A DNA stretch of 64,000 nt from Ancylobacter mangrovi (GCF_024752355.1 NZ_JANTHZ010000002.1:186001-250000), one strand, 5' to 3'; shown: positions 45,797-54,814, counted from the stretch's first letter. Made by a program: numbers and translations. Notes: generated by a model not told the origin, from the sequence alone.

Positions 45797-46937
45797 CGAC
45801 CTTGATCTCCGTATCGACGAGGTAACGCCGGACCGCCGCGAGGTCGATCCCGATGCCGAGGCCGGGCGCCTCGCCCAGCATGATCGCACCATTCGCGTCC
45901 GGGTGCAGGTGGTTGCTCGTCATCTCGACGCAGAGCGCGCGCGGCGCGGCCGGATATTCGCAGATCCGGTGCGCCTCCAGCCCCGCATAGGGCTGGAGCG
46001 ACGCGGAAAGCGCGAGATGCGAGGTGAAGGTGTGGTTCACATAGGTGACCCCGCGCGGCGCCGCATAGTCGGCCACGCGCTTGGCCGGGCCGATGCCGCC
46101 GATGCGCCCGCAATCGATCTGCACATAGCCGATGCCGCCATAGTCGATGAGGTGCCGCGCCATGTGGAAATTATGCGCCCCCTCGCCGCCGGCGAGCTTC
46201 ACCTTCGCGCTGCGGGGGCTGAGCGCGCCATAGGCCTCATAGGCGCTGGCGAGGAAGGGTTCCTCCAGCCAGGTCGCCCCGAACCGCTCCAGCGCCGGCA
46301 GGCGCAGCGCGGCGCGCTCGACATCCTCCACCCAGATCTGTCCGACATCGACCAGCAGCAGCGCCTCGGGGCCCAGCCCCTCCCGCGCGGCGGCGAGCTG
46401 GTCGACGTCGCGCGCCAGCGCACCGGCGCCGAAATCGGCCCAGCCGAACTTGGCGGCGCGGAAGCCGCGCATCACCGCATCCCGCGCCCGGGCGAGCGTA
46501 TCCTGCGGAGTGGGACCGAACAGCAGCGAGGCATAGGGCGTCTTGGGGAAGGCGCGCTCATAGCCGAGGAGCCGCCACACCGGCTCGCCGCACGCCTTGC
46601 CGACGAGGTCCCACAGCGCCATCTCGACGCCCGACCAGGTATGGGCGGCCTGAAGCAGGTCCATGCTGTCATGCTCGATCAGCGCGGCGACGCGGGCGAT
46701 GTCGGCCGGCCCGTCGACATGCTGTCCGAGCACCGAGGCGCCGACCGGCCGGCAGATGCCGTGCGACATCGGCGCGACGAAGGCGGCGATGGAGGTGAGC
46801 GGCGAGGCCTCGCATTCGCCCCAGCCCTCATGCTCCCCGGCGCGCACCCGCACCAGCAGCGCGTCCTGGCTGCCATCGGCGTCCGTCGTGATCTCCGGCA
46901 TCGCCAGATAGAAGAAATCGACCGCCTCGATGCGCAT
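45762..46937 (-). CDS. Enolase-superfamily enzyme (mandelate racemase/muconate lactonising type)
   Basis: A 391-residue protein with the N-terminal capping domain (MRIEAVDFFYLAMPEI) and the TIM barrel. Metal ligands fit VDVGQIW (Asp) and ATWLEEPF (Glu), with a further Glu in AGGEGAHN. His in VNHTFTSHLA and Asp in QIDCGRIGG could form the His/Asp dyad. The usual K-x-K motif appears as AAKFGWADFG, with Gly at the second Lys position. Substrates of this superfamily are mostly acid sugars or dicarboxylic acids, so dehydration or racemisation of such a compound is likely. It is the first gene of the leftward transcript that also holds gntR. Confidence 0.82.
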   Translation of the reverse strand: MRIEAVDFFYLAMPEITTDADGSQDALLVRVRAGEHEGWGECEASPLTSIAAFVAPMSHGICRPVGASVLGQHVDGPADIARVAALIEHDSMDLLQAAHTWSGVEMALWDLVGKACGEPVWRLLGYERAFPKTPYASLLFGPTPQDTLARARDAVMRGFRAAKFGWADFGAGALARDVDQLAAAREGLGPEALLLVDVGQIWVEDVERAALRLPALERFGATWLEEPFLASAYEAYGALSPRSAKVKLAGGEGAHNFHMARHLIDYGGIGYVQIDCGRIGGIGPAKRVADYAAPRGVTYVNHTFTSHLALSASLQPYAGLEAHRICEYPAAPRALCVEMTSNHLHPDANGAIMLGEAPGLGIGIDLAAVRRYLVDTEIKVGGQTLYATPAP

Positions 46938-46998
46938 CACGCTCGTTCCCGCCGGGCCGCCGAGCGCCGCCCGTTCCATTCGTTCGAACTACAATAAA

Positions 46999-47072
46999 TC
47001 ATATTTTTTTTCATTCCATGGCACCGAGCCTGAAACCATCTGGACAGGATAATTTCAAGAAGTCATATTTTT
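46999..47072. promoter_or_regulatory. Divergent promoter region with two TCATATTTTT direct repeats
   Basis: TCATATTTTT occurs at 46999-47008 and 47063-47072, in an A+T-rich 186-bp spacer. The second copy overlaps the -10 (CATATT, 47064-47069) of a rightward promoter whose -35 is TGGACA (47041-47046, 17-bp spacing). The first overlaps a leftward TATGAT box (47003-46998). Both are good candidate GntR sites. Confidence 0.5.
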
Positions 47073-47123
47073 CGCAAGACAGCGCCGGCGGCAAGCCGGC
47101 CGTTCCAGGCAGAGGAGTGAGCA

Positions 47124-47978
47124 ATGCTGAAATCCGTGTTGGCGGCGCTGTTCGTCGCCGTCTTGGGCACCGGCGCCATCGCGCAGGAGTTCCAGTTCGA
47201 GGCCCCGCCGCTGTTCGACAATTGCGGCGACCCGTCCCTCGCCAAGGCCAGGGCCGACGGCGTGACGCTGGGCTTCTCGCCCTCGCCGCCCTATTCCTCG
47301 CTCGACCCGGCGACCAAGGAGGCCACCGGCCTCGACGTCGAGCTGGTGAAGGCGGCGCTGAAATGGGCCGGCGTCACCAAGTTCAAATATGAGGTGATGC
47401 CCTTCGGCCAGCTGATCCCGGCGCTGCTCGCCGACCGCATCGACGTGGTCGCCGCCAACATCCACGTCACGCCGGACCGCCTGAAGGCGGTGTCCTTCAC
47501 CGGGCCGGCCTGGTGGTACGGCCCGGCGATCGTGGTCGCCAAGGGCAACCCGGCCGGCATCACCTCCTTCGACACGATGAAGGGCAAGAAGGTCGGCGCC
47601 ATCGCCGGGTCGGCGGCGGACGAGTATCTGCGCAAGATCGGCGTCGCCGTCACCGCCTTCCAGACCGATGCCGAGGAGTTCTCCGCCATCTCCACCGGCC
47701 GCGTCGACGCCATCCTCGAGGACGACGTGAAGGTGATCGAGTTCATGAAGGCCAACGCCTCCTCGCCGATCGAGATCGTGCAGAACGTCGCCATCCCCGA
47801 CGAGCTGATCTTCAAATATGGCTACGGCTATGCTCGCTACGCCCTGCGCAAGGCGGACTGCTCGCTGCGCAGCGCCTTCACCCAGGGCCTCGCCGAGGTC
47901 CGCGGCAACGGTCAGGCCTCGGCCATTCTGAAGAAGTACGGCCTGACCAACCGCAACATGTTCTTCTTCCCCCTGTGA
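47124..47978 (+). CDS. Amino-acid-type ABC transporter substrate-binding protein (SBP_bac_3)
   Basis: A 284-residue periplasmic protein with a signal peptide (about 1-20, ending GAIAQ). The family-3 binding fold shows LGFSPSPPYSSLDPATKEATGLDVELVKAALKWAG, PFGQLIPALLADRIDVVAANIHVTPDRLKAVSFTGP and the hinge motif KKVGAIAGSAADEYL. This family imports polar amino acids and related acids. A strong GAGGAG site precedes the start. Two hairpins (48001-48076) separate it from the permease, a common way to keep binding protein in excess. Confidence 0.88.
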   Translation: MLKSVLAALFVAVLGTGAIAQEFQFEAPPLFDNCGDPSLAKARADGVTLGFSPSPPYSSLDPATKEATGLDVELVKAALKWAGVTKFKYEVMPFGQLIPALLADRIDVVAANIHVTPDRLKAVSFTGPAWWYGPAIVVAKGNPAGITSFDTMKGKKVGAIAGSAADEYLRKIGVAVTAFQTDAEEFSAISTGRVDAILEDDVKVIEFMKANASSPIEIVQNVAIPDELIFKYGYGYARYALRKADCSLRSAFTQGLAEVRGNGQASAILKKYGLTNRNMFFFPL

Positions 47979-48000
47979 CGGTCGCCGTCGTCCCGGCCGG

Positions 48001-48076
48001 CGGCACGCGCGCGCCGGGACCGCGTGCCGAAGAGCGGATGACGATCCCGGATACGGCCCCGCGGCCGTTCCGGGAT
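48001..48076. repeat. Two intergenic palindromes between binding protein and permease
   Basis: The first hairpin is CGGCACGCG (48001-48009) with CGCGTGCCG (48021-48029). The second is ATCCCGGA-t-ACGGCC (48044-48058) with GGCCGT-TCCGGGAT (48063-48076), loop CCGC, one bulge. ATCCCGG-containing palindromes of this kind are common dispersed elements in Hyphomicrobiales. They may protect the upstream mRNA from 3' decay. Confidence 0.6.
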
Positions 48077-48148
48077 GACGCCGGGACGCAGAACGGTGCC
48101 GCGCGCTAGTCTCGCCGCACACCCCCGCAACACCCGGCGAGCCTACCC

Positions 48149-48829
48149 ATGAACCTGCTCGATCTTTCGGTCGTCCACGACTACGGCACGGTCTTCCTGC
48201 AGGGCCTCGCCATGACGACCTTCCTCACCGTCGTCGTCATCCTGCTGGCCGGCGTGATCGCCATTCCCATCGCGCTGGCGCGGCTGTCGCCGAAGCGCTG
48301 GATCCGCTGGCCTGCGGACTTCTATGTGGAGTTTATCCGCGCCACGCCGCTGATCCTGCAGCTCATCTACATCTATTACGTGCTTCCCAGCGCCGGAATC
48401 CGGCTGGAGCCGGTCACCGCCGCCATCATCGGCCTGACCGTCAACTACTCCGCCTTCATGAGCGAGGTGTACCGCTCCGGCATCCAGTCGGTGCCGAGAA
48501 GCCAGTACGAGGCGGCGCAGAGCCTCGGGCTGAAGCCGACCGTCACCTTCATCAAGGTGGTGTTCCCGCAGGCGTTCCGCGTCGTCCTGCCGGCGCTCGG
48601 CAACTACCTCATCGCGCTGTTCAAGGACACCGCGCTCGCCTCGGTGGTGACGGTGCAGGAGCTGATGTTCTCTGGCCAGATCATCGCCGCGCGCAACTAC
48701 CAGTACTTCACCGTCTACACCGTCACCGCCATCCTCTATTTCGCGGTCGGCTACCCGTCCGCCCTGCTGGTCCGGCGCCTCGAGCGCTGGTCGCAGCGCG
48801 GCTGGGCGGCGGCCCCGCAGAAGAATTGA
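48149..48829 (+). CDS. Amino-acid-type ABC transporter permease
   Basis: A 226-residue inner-membrane permease of the His/Glu/Gln/Arg type. Helices surround the EAA loop YEAAQSLGLKPTVTFIKVVFPQAFRVVLPALGN. The N-terminal motif FVEFIRATPLILQLIYIYYVLP is also normal. It follows the binding protein after 170 bp. Neither a second permease nor an ATP-binding gene is found in this cluster, so it would have to homodimerise and borrow an ATPase encoded elsewhere. The gene ends eight bases before the enolase-type enzyme. Confidence 0.9.
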   Translation: MNLLDLSVVHDYGTVFLQGLAMTTFLTVVVILLAGVIAIPIALARLSPKRWIRWPADFYVEFIRATPLILQLIYIYYVLPSAGIRLEPVTAAIIGLTVNYSAFMSEVYRSGIQSVPRSQYEAAQSLGLKPTVTFIKVVFPQAFRVVLPALGNYLIALFKDTALASVVTVQELMFSGQIIAARNYQYFTVYTVTAILYFAVGYPSALLVRRLERWSQRGWAAAPQKN

Positions 48830-48837
48830 GTCGCGCC

Positions 48838-50007
48838 ATGCCAGAGACGTCGCCGCAAAAGGTCACGATCCGCTCCATCGCGGTCGCCCCGCTGTTCGGC
48901 GAGAGCCCGAAGGGCGGCTGGTCGGCGGAGATCCGCCCCGAGGATTCGGTGCATGCGCTGATCGCGGTGCATACCGAGGAAGGCATCACCGGCTTCGGCA
49001 GCGTGTTCACCGACGGGCGGCTGGTGAAGGCGGCGGTCGACGTGCTGGAGCCGCTGTGGCGCGGCGAGAACGCGCTGGAGCCTGAGCGCGTCACCGAGAA
49101 GATGCACCAGAACACGTTCTGGATGGGCCGCGGCGGCGCGCTCACCCATGCCATCAGCGGCATCGACATCGCGCTGTGGGACATTCTCGGCAAGGCGCTC
49201 GGCCAGCCGGTCGGGCGGCTGCTGGGGGGCACCTATCGCGACCGGGTGAAGCCCTATTGCTCGCTGCTAATGGAGGAGCCCGAGCGGATGGCGGACGTCA
49301 TCGGCCCGCACCGCGCGCGCGGCTTCAAGGCGTTCAAGATCGGCTGGGGCCCGTTCGGCCGCCGCGACGACCGCAGGCTCGACGAGGCCATCGTGCGCGC
49401 CGCACGGGCGGCGGCGGGCGAGGACGCGCAGCTCTTCGTCGATGCCGGCGCCTCCGACGCGCACTGGCCGCAGGGCCTGAAATGGGCGCTCAACACGGGA
49501 GAGATGCTGAAGGACTACGATGTCGGCTGGTTCGAGGAAGCGCTGCGCCCCGATGCGCTCGACGACTTCGTCACCCTGCGCCGCGCGAGCCCGGTGCCGA
49601 TCGCTGGCGGCGAGGTGCTTACTCGCCGGCAGGCCTTTCTGCCCTGGCTCGCCAAGGGCGCGCTCGACATCGTGCAGCCGGACGTCACCAAGGTCGGCGG
49701 CATCTCGGAGCAGCGCCGCATCGCCTGGCTCGCCGACGAGTTCGGCGTGGCATATGTCGGCCATGGCTGGAACACCGCGCTCGGCCTCGCCACCGACCTG
49801 CAGCTCGCCGCGGCCATGCCGCATTGCGATCTCGTCGAGTTCATCGGCGGCAGCCCCTATCTCGACGGCATCGTCGCCGAGCCCTTCACCGTGGATGCCG
49901 AAGGCTATCTGCGCATTCCGGCCAAACCCGGCCTCGGCATCGCGCTCGATCCCGCCGCCGTCGCCCGCTACACCACCGATGCGGCATCGTTCTTCGCGCT
50001 CGGCTGA
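48838..50007 (+). CDS. Second enolase-superfamily enzyme (mandelate racemase subgroup)
   Basis: A 389-residue protein with a capping domain and TIM barrel. Metal ligands fit LFVDAGASD (Asp), GWFEEALRPD (Glu) and IAGGEVLTRR (Glu). The dyad candidates are Asp in IVQPDVTKVGG and His in YVGHGWNTALG. The last catalytic Glu is plausible in LVEFIGGS. As in the other enolase-type gene of this cluster, the K-x-K site reads FKAFKIGWGPFG with Gly in second place. Acid-sugar dehydratase activity is the most likely role, but the substrate is unknown. ATG 48838 is preferred to TTG 48826. Confidence 0.85.
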   Translation: MPETSPQKVTIRSIAVAPLFGESPKGGWSAEIRPEDSVHALIAVHTEEGITGFGSVFTDGRLVKAAVDVLEPLWRGENALEPERVTEKMHQNTFWMGRGGALTHAISGIDIALWDILGKALGQPVGRLLGGTYRDRVKPYCSLLMEEPERMADVIGPHRARGFKAFKIGWGPFGRRDDRRLDEAIVRAARAAAGEDAQLFVDAGASDAHWPQGLKWALNTGEMLKDYDVGWFEEALRPDALDDFVTLRRASPVPIAGGEVLTRRQAFLPWLAKGALDIVQPDVTKVGGISEQRRIAWLADEFGVAYVGHGWNTALGLATDLQLAAAMPHCDLVEFIGGSPYLDGIVAEPFTVDAEGYLRIPAKPGLGIALDPAAVARYTTDAASFFALG

Positions 50008-50034
50008 AGGCGATCGCCCGGAAGAGGAAACGCC

Positions 50035-50787
50035 ATGAACGCCATCGACCTGAAGGGCCGCGTCGCCATCGTCACCGGCGGCGCCCGCGGCATCGGCTAC
50101 GCCACGGCCGAACGCCTGCTGAAATCCGGCGCCGCGGTCGCGCTGTGGGACATCGACGGCGCGCGGCTCGCCGAGGCGTCCGCCGCGCTTTTCGCGCTGG
50201 GCAAGGTCTCGACCTACATCGTCGAGCTGACCGAGGAAGCGTCGGTCAACAAGGCGACGCAGGCGACGCTCGAGGCGCACGGCAAGATCGACATCCTCAT
50301 CAACAATGCCGGCATCACCGGCGGCAACGGCAAGCTGTGGGAGCTCGACACGGCGAGCTGGCGCCGCGTGGTCGAGGTCAACCTGATCGGGCCGTTCCTC
50401 GCCTGCAAGGCGGTGGTGCCGGAACTGCTGAACAACGGCTGGGGCCGCATCGTCAACGTCGCCTCGATCGCCGGCAAGGAGGGCAACCCCAACGCCTCGC
50501 ACTATTCGGCCTCGAAGGCCGGCGTGATCGGGCTGACCAAGTCGCTCGGCAAGGAGCTGGCGAGCTCCGGCATCCTCGTCAACTGCGTCACCCCGGCGGC
50601 GGCGAAGACCGAGCTCTTCGACCAGATGAGCCAGGAACATATCGACTTCATGCTGTCGAAGATCCCGATGGGCCGTTTCCTGCAGCTCGACGAGGTCGCC
50701 GCGATGATCGCGTGGCTCTCCTCCGAGGACTGCGGCTTCTCGACCGGAGCGGTGTTCGACATATCGGGCGGGCGCGCGGTGTACTGA
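50035..50787 (+). CDS. SDR family oxidoreductase
   Basis: A 250-residue classical short-chain dehydrogenase. The cofactor loop TGGARGIGYATAERLL is near residue 15, with Asp in LWDIDGARL after strand 2 pointing to NAD. NNAG is in ILINNAGITGGN. The catalytic Ser is in NVASIAGKEG, with YSASKAG carrying Tyr and Lys. It is 27 bp behind the enolase-type gene with a good GAGGAAA site. It may oxidise the hydroxy-acid or keto-sugar formed in this pathway. Confidence 0.92.
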   Translation: MNAIDLKGRVAIVTGGARGIGYATAERLLKSGAAVALWDIDGARLAEASAALFALGKVSTYIVELTEEASVNKATQATLEAHGKIDILINNAGITGGNGKLWELDTASWRRVVEVNLIGPFLACKAVVPELLNNGWGRIVNVASIAGKEGNPNASHYSASKAGVIGLTKSLGKELASSGILVNCVTPAAAKTELFDQMSQEHIDFMLSKIPMGRFLQLDEVAAMIAWLSSEDCGFSTGAVFDISGGRAVY

Positions 50788-50817
50788 CGCCCGGAGAGAG
50801 CGGGGCAAACCCAGTCC

Positions 50818-52416
50818 TTACTCCATGACGGCGACCGGCTGCTCCCCGTCGCCGCTGCCCTTCGCGGAGGACGTCGGCGCGGTCTCGCTGGCGCGCACCA
50901 GCACATAGGTCAGGACGCCGAAGAACGCCGCGATGAGGGCCGCGATCACACTGACATCGCCGAAGCCGCCGGCGAAGGCATTCCGGGCGGCGGCGTGGAT
51001 CGGCCCGCCATCCGCGCCGCCGAGCATGGACACGACGCCGTCCAGGTCGCCCGAAGAAACCCGCTTGGCCGCTTGCCGGAGGAGGCCGACATCCAGCCCG
51101 TGAACGGCCCCGGAAGAGACGAAGCGGGCGGTCACGCCGTTCGAGAGCACCGCCCCGAGGCCCGCGACACCGAACAGCAGCCCGATGAAGCGGGTCGTCG
51201 CCGAAATGCCCGAGGCCATGCCCGCGCGCTGCGGCGGCACGGCGCCCTGCATGACCTTCGCCGTCTCGCTGTTGAGCAGCCCGGCGCCGACGCCGGCGAC
51301 GATCATGCCGATGGCGAAGACGGTGTAGTTCGAGCCGCCCTCGATCAGGAAATAGAGCATGAGATCGCCGAGGACCGTCACGGCGATGCCCAGCGTCAGC
51401 AGCGCGCGGCCCGAGTAGAGCGCGGCGAGCCTCGCCCCGAACCGCGGTGCCAGGAACATCGGCAGGGCGAAGGGAAGCATGGCGAGCCCGGCCCGCGCCG
51501 GTTCCAGCCCGAAGGCGTTCTGCAGCAGCAGCGGCAGGAAGAAGATCAGCACCTGCGCACCGACCGCATATCCCAGCATGGCGAAGGCCGAGCCGAGAAA
51601 GGTCGGCTGCCGGAACAGGCTGAAATCGACCATGGGCCGCGGCTCGCGAATTTCGATCAGGCAGAAGGCGCCGATCAGGATCAGGCCGCCGACGATCCGC
51701 AGCACGATCGGTGTGCTGAGCCAGCCGAGGCTGTTGCCGTCGATCGAGGCCCAGATCAGCAGGAACAGGCCCGCGCTGAAGGTGGCTATCCCCGGCCAGT
51801 CGAGCTTCTTCGCCTCGTGGTCGCGCGACTCTTCGACCACCAGAGCGCTGGCGACGAAGAGGATCGCGCAGATCGGCGGATTGATGAGGAAGGCCCAGCG
51901 CCAGCCGAGATAGTCCGTTATGACGCCGCCGAGGATCGGGCCGCAGGTAATGGCGATGCCGAGACAAGATCCCCAGAAGGCATAGGCTTTCGCCCGCTCG
52001 GCCCCGTAGAAGGTGTGGTTGATCACGGCGAGCGACGCCGTCAGCAGCAGGCTGGCACCGACGCCCTGCACCGCCCGGGACAGGTTGAGCACCAAAGCGG
52101 AGGTCGCCAGCCCGCAGGCCGCCGACGCGACGGTGAAGATCACGAGGCCGACAAGCATCGCCAGCTTGCGGCCGTGGCGGTCGGCATAGGAGCCCGCGGC
52201 AAGCAGCAGCGCCGCGAAGGAGAGGACGTAGGCGCTGACCACCCATTCGATATCCGAGAAGGTCGCCCCGAAGGTTCTCGCAATGGACGGCAACGACACC
52301 GCGACGATATTCGAGTCGAGCATGATCAGCGAAGAGGCGAGACCGACGGAGACGAGGACGAGGCTCTTGCGCTTCTCCTCTGCCTTGCCCGGCGAGGCGG
52401 TTGGTTCGGCTGCCAT
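50818..52416 (-). CDS. MFS drug efflux transporter, DHA2 (14-helix) type
   Basis: A 532-residue transporter with 14 predicted helices. Helix 1 contains LIMLDSNIVAVSLPSIARTFGA, the DHA2 motif D1-like L-D-x-T-x-V-N-V-A-L-P. Motif A is YADRHGRKLAMLVGL, and motif C-like LGGVITDYLGWRWAFLINPP follows. Members export drugs, dyes or bile-type compounds with protons. The ATG at 52416 has a GGAGG site. It is divergent from a TetR gene with two matching operators in between, so repression by that TetR is highly likely. Confidence 0.9.
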   Translation of the reverse strand: MAAEPTASPGKAEEKRKSLVLVSVGLASSLIMLDSNIVAVSLPSIARTFGATFSDIEWVVSAYVLSFAALLLAAGSYADRHGRKLAMLVGLVIFTVASAACGLATSALVLNLSRAVQGVGASLLLTASLAVINHTFYGAERAKAYAFWGSCLGIAITCGPILGGVITDYLGWRWAFLINPPICAILFVASALVVEESRDHEAKKLDWPGIATFSAGLFLLIWASIDGNSLGWLSTPIVLRIVGGLILIGAFCLIEIREPRPMVDFSLFRQPTFLGSAFAMLGYAVGAQVLIFFLPLLLQNAFGLEPARAGLAMLPFALPMFLAPRFGARLAALYSGRALLTLGIAVTVLGDLMLYFLIEGGSNYTVFAIGMIVAGVGAGLLNSETAKVMQGAVPPQRAGMASGISATTRFIGLLFGVAGLGAVLSNGVTARFVSSGAVHGLDVGLLRQAAKRVSSGDLDGVVSMLGGADGGPIHAAARNAFAGGFGDVSVIAALIAAFFGVLTYVLVRASETAPTSSAKGSGDGEQPVAVME

Positions 52417-52633
52417 GCTTGCCTCCTGCAATGGCGGATGCCCGCCAGGGGCGGTCCGGCCGGCTCCTCGCGAGGAGCCTGTTTTGGCTGGTAACGAAAG
52501 ACCTCTACGAGGGGCTGGGGCGCATCGGCCCCGTCCCCCGCCGCGTCGCCTTTGCGAGACGGCCCAATCGACGCGTCGAGCCTGGTTCCGGGATCGGGCG
52601 GTTCCCCCTAGGAAAGGGAGAATTGCCATTCTA

Positions 52634-52689
52634 TAGCGACCACTATATTTTATTCAGCGGATCGTCAAACGATTTTCTAGTGATCGCTA
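52634..52689. promoter_or_regulatory. Twin TetR operators between the MFS pump and tetR
   Basis: TAGCGACCACTA (52634-52645) and TAGTGATCGCTA (52678-52689) are near-identical 12-bp palindromes (consensus TAGyGATCrCTA), 44 bp centre to centre, in an A+T-rich spacer. Each is suitably placed to cover one of the divergent promoters. Confidence 0.72.
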
Positions 52690-52717
52690 CAATTGACGAT
52701 GGCCGGAGGAGGCCGCG

Positions 52718-53302
52718 ATGGCGCGCCACAGGGAATTCGACATCGACGAGGCGGTCGTCCGGGCGACGGCGCTGTTCTGGGAGAACGGTTACGACCGCAC
52801 GTCGCTGGCCGATCTGACGCGCACCATCGGGTGCAAGCCGCCCAGCTTCTATTTCGCCTTCGGCAGCAAGGACGGTCTTTTCCGGCGGGTGCTGGACTAT
52901 TACTACGATACCTATCTCGTCGCTGCCGAGGCGGCGCTGGCGGAACCGACGTCGCGCCGCGTCGCCGAGGGCATGCTGACCCGGCTGGCCGACATCTACA
53001 CCGACGGCGCCGCCCATCCTCTCGGCTGCCTCGCCCTCAAATGCGGGATGTCGGGGGCCCAGGCGGAAGAGGCGGTGCGGACAAGGCAGGCCGAACTGCG
53101 CGCGGCGCGACGAGGCCGTCTGCGGACGCGGTTCGAAACCGCGATCGCCGCCGGCGACCTTCCGGCCGATGCGGATGCGGAGGAACTGGCCCGCTACGTG
53201 CTGGTGGTCGGGGCCGGGCTCGCCTTCGAGGCGCAATGGGGCGCGACCAATGCCGAGCTTAAAAAGGTTATCGCCCGCGCGATGAAGGCCTGGCCTGCAT
53301 GA
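52718..53302 (+). CDS. TetR family repressor of the divergent MFS pump
   Basis: A 194-residue regulator. The helix-turn-helix spans residues about 8-55 (DIDEAVVRATALFWENGYDRTSLADLTRTIGCKPPSFYFAFGSKDGLF). The C-terminal half is a TetR_C-type helical domain with a cysteine-containing segment GCLALKCGMSG that may be redox- or electrophile-responsive (speculation). Strong GGAGGAGG site before the ATG. Two palindromes lie between it and the MFS gene, which argues for direct autoregulation and efflux control. Confidence 0.88.
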   Translation: MARHREFDIDEAVVRATALFWENGYDRTSLADLTRTIGCKPPSFYFAFGSKDGLFRRVLDYYYDTYLVAAEAALAEPTSRRVAEGMLTRLADIYTDGAAHPLGCLALKCGMSGAQAEEAVRTRQAELRAARRGRLRTRFETAIAAGDLPADADAEELARYVLVVGAGLAFEAQWGATNAELKKVIARAMKAWPA

Positions 53303-53451
53303 TGGCGCCGTCCGCCTGTCGCGCTGGGACAAGCGCACAATCCATTAGACGGCTAATTACATCGATCCACGGCTGATTTTCCAGTTGCGAACCGGGCTGG
53401 CGTCGAGACCGAGAGCGAGGCGCTCTCAGTCATTGAGCTGCACAAGAACAT

Positions 53452-53483
53452 CCCTCCTTCCGGAACATGATCCGAAAGGAGGG
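53452..53483. terminator. Bidirectional terminator-like hairpin
   Basis: CCCTCCTTCCGGA (53452-53464) and TCCGAAAGGAGGG (53471-53483) form a 13-bp stem with one mismatch. It lies between the convergent tetR and triple-RidA genes, suitable to end both transcripts. Nothing else was found in the 237-bp spacer. Confidence 0.6.
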
Positions 53484-53539
53484 TGTTGCCGGCAGCGTCC
53501 TCGGCGCCACGAGAAATCGCCGACCGGACGCGGGTCGCC

Positions 53540-54814
53540 TTACGCGCTCATGGCCACCCACAGATCGACCATGATCGTCGCCTCCTCCGCCTGCAACGGC
53601 GCCTGCACGCCGACCGTCGTCGTGGCCGGCGGGCCATCGGGAAAGAACGGGGAGGCCGCGGTCGCCGCCCGGAAACTCTCCGACAGATCCGTGTGGACCG
53701 TGAGCATCCTCACCGCGTTCTTCAGATCGGTTCCGGCCGCCCGGCAGATGGCCTGCGCCTGCTCCATGATGTCCGACATCTGGGCAGCGGCGGGGTCCCG
53801 GTCGTGGGGATAGGCCGGATTGGCACGCGCCGCAGCGACCAGGCCGTCGTCGTCGACCGCCATCAGCCCCGAGAGGAACAGGAAGTCGCCCGCGCGCACG
53901 GCCTGCGTCTCCCCGAAGGGCGAGTGGCGGGCCTCCGGCGTCGAGATGACCTGCTTGCGGGTCTTCCCGCCGGTGCGCAACGCGACGAAGTTGATCTCGA
54001 TCCGCCCGCCCGTCACGCCCAGTGCCCGGATGGGGTAGATGGTCCGCGCCGGCGCGTCCTTGGGGAAGAACTCCCGCCAGACGCGATCGAAGCGGGGAAC
54101 ATCCGTGATGTCCGCGAGATAGACCTGAACCTTGACGACATCCTCCAGGCTCGATCCCGCCGCCTCGAGGGTGATGGCCATATTCTTGAGCGTCAGGCGG
54201 GCCTGACGGTCGATCTGGTTGCCTTCCCAGAAATTCGGATCGACCTTCGCTTCCGGCGCCACGCCGGTCTTCCAGTCGGTCGGCACCTGCCCCGCCAGGA
54301 ACACGAAGTCGCCGGCGACCACGGCCGGCGAATAGCCTCCGAGAGGCTGCGGGATGCGATCCGTGTCGATGCCTTCCTTCTTGAGGTCGTCCTGCGGCAC
54401 GATCGCCACCAGCTCGACCTGCGTGCTGGCCTGCGGGGCGAGCAGCGCGTCGACGGCGACCGAGGTGCTGGCGGGCCGCGGCGGATCCATGAATTCGCGC
54501 CGCACAACGTGATAGGGATCGATCGCGTCGCGGGTGGTGGGGAACGAGTCGATGCGCACCGCCTGATCCATCGTGGTCCCGCCGGCCCGCAGGACGGCAC
54601 CCAGCGTTTCGAAGATGAAGCGGGTCTCGCGGATCATCACATGCTCGCCGGCGAGCGGCAGCGCGTCATTGGCACGTGCGGAGGCAGGCAGCCCGGTCTT
54701 GAAATCGGTCGCCATGGTGCCCGAGACGAACACCCAGTTCTTGTAACGCAGGCCGGCCGCCCGGTAGGGCGTGGTCGGCAATTCGGCAGGCTGAAGCGAC
54801 TGTCTGCAAGACAC
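53540..54814 (-). CDS. Triple-domain RidA family protein (copy 1)
   Basis: A 424-residue protein made of three consecutive RidA/YjgF/UK114 domains: residues about 12-138, 158-280 and 293-422. Each shows the V-x-A-G-D-F-V-F-L-[AS]-G opening and the terminal I-[EV]-[ILV]-x-x-[VW]-A strand. RidA normally works as a homotrimer of single domains that hydrolyse reactive enamine/imine intermediates, so this looks like a covalent trimer. Only the middle domain keeps the catalytic Arg (Arg257 in DAPARTIYPI). The others have PASTS and PATTT there. The GTG at 54814 has a GGGAGAAG site. It is last in an operon with an ABC transporter. Confidence 0.85.
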   Translation of the reverse strand: MSCRQSLQPAELPTTPYRAAGLRYKNWVFVSGTMATDFKTGLPASARANDALPLAGEHVMIRETRFIFETLGAVLRAGGTTMDQAVRIDSFPTTRDAIDPYHVVRREFMDPPRPASTSVAVDALLAPQASTQVELVAIVPQDDLKKEGIDTDRIPQPLGGYSPAVVAGDFVFLAGQVPTDWKTGVAPEAKVDPNFWEGNQIDRQARLTLKNMAITLEAAGSSLEDVVKVQVYLADITDVPRFDRVWREFFPKDAPARTIYPIRALGVTGGRIEINFVALRTGGKTRKQVISTPEARHSPFGETQAVRAGDFLFLSGLMAVDDDGLVAAARANPAYPHDRDPAAAQMSDIMEQAQAICRAAGTDLKNAVRMLTVHTDLSESFRAATAASPFFPDGPPATTTVGVQAPLQAEEATIMVDLWVAMSA

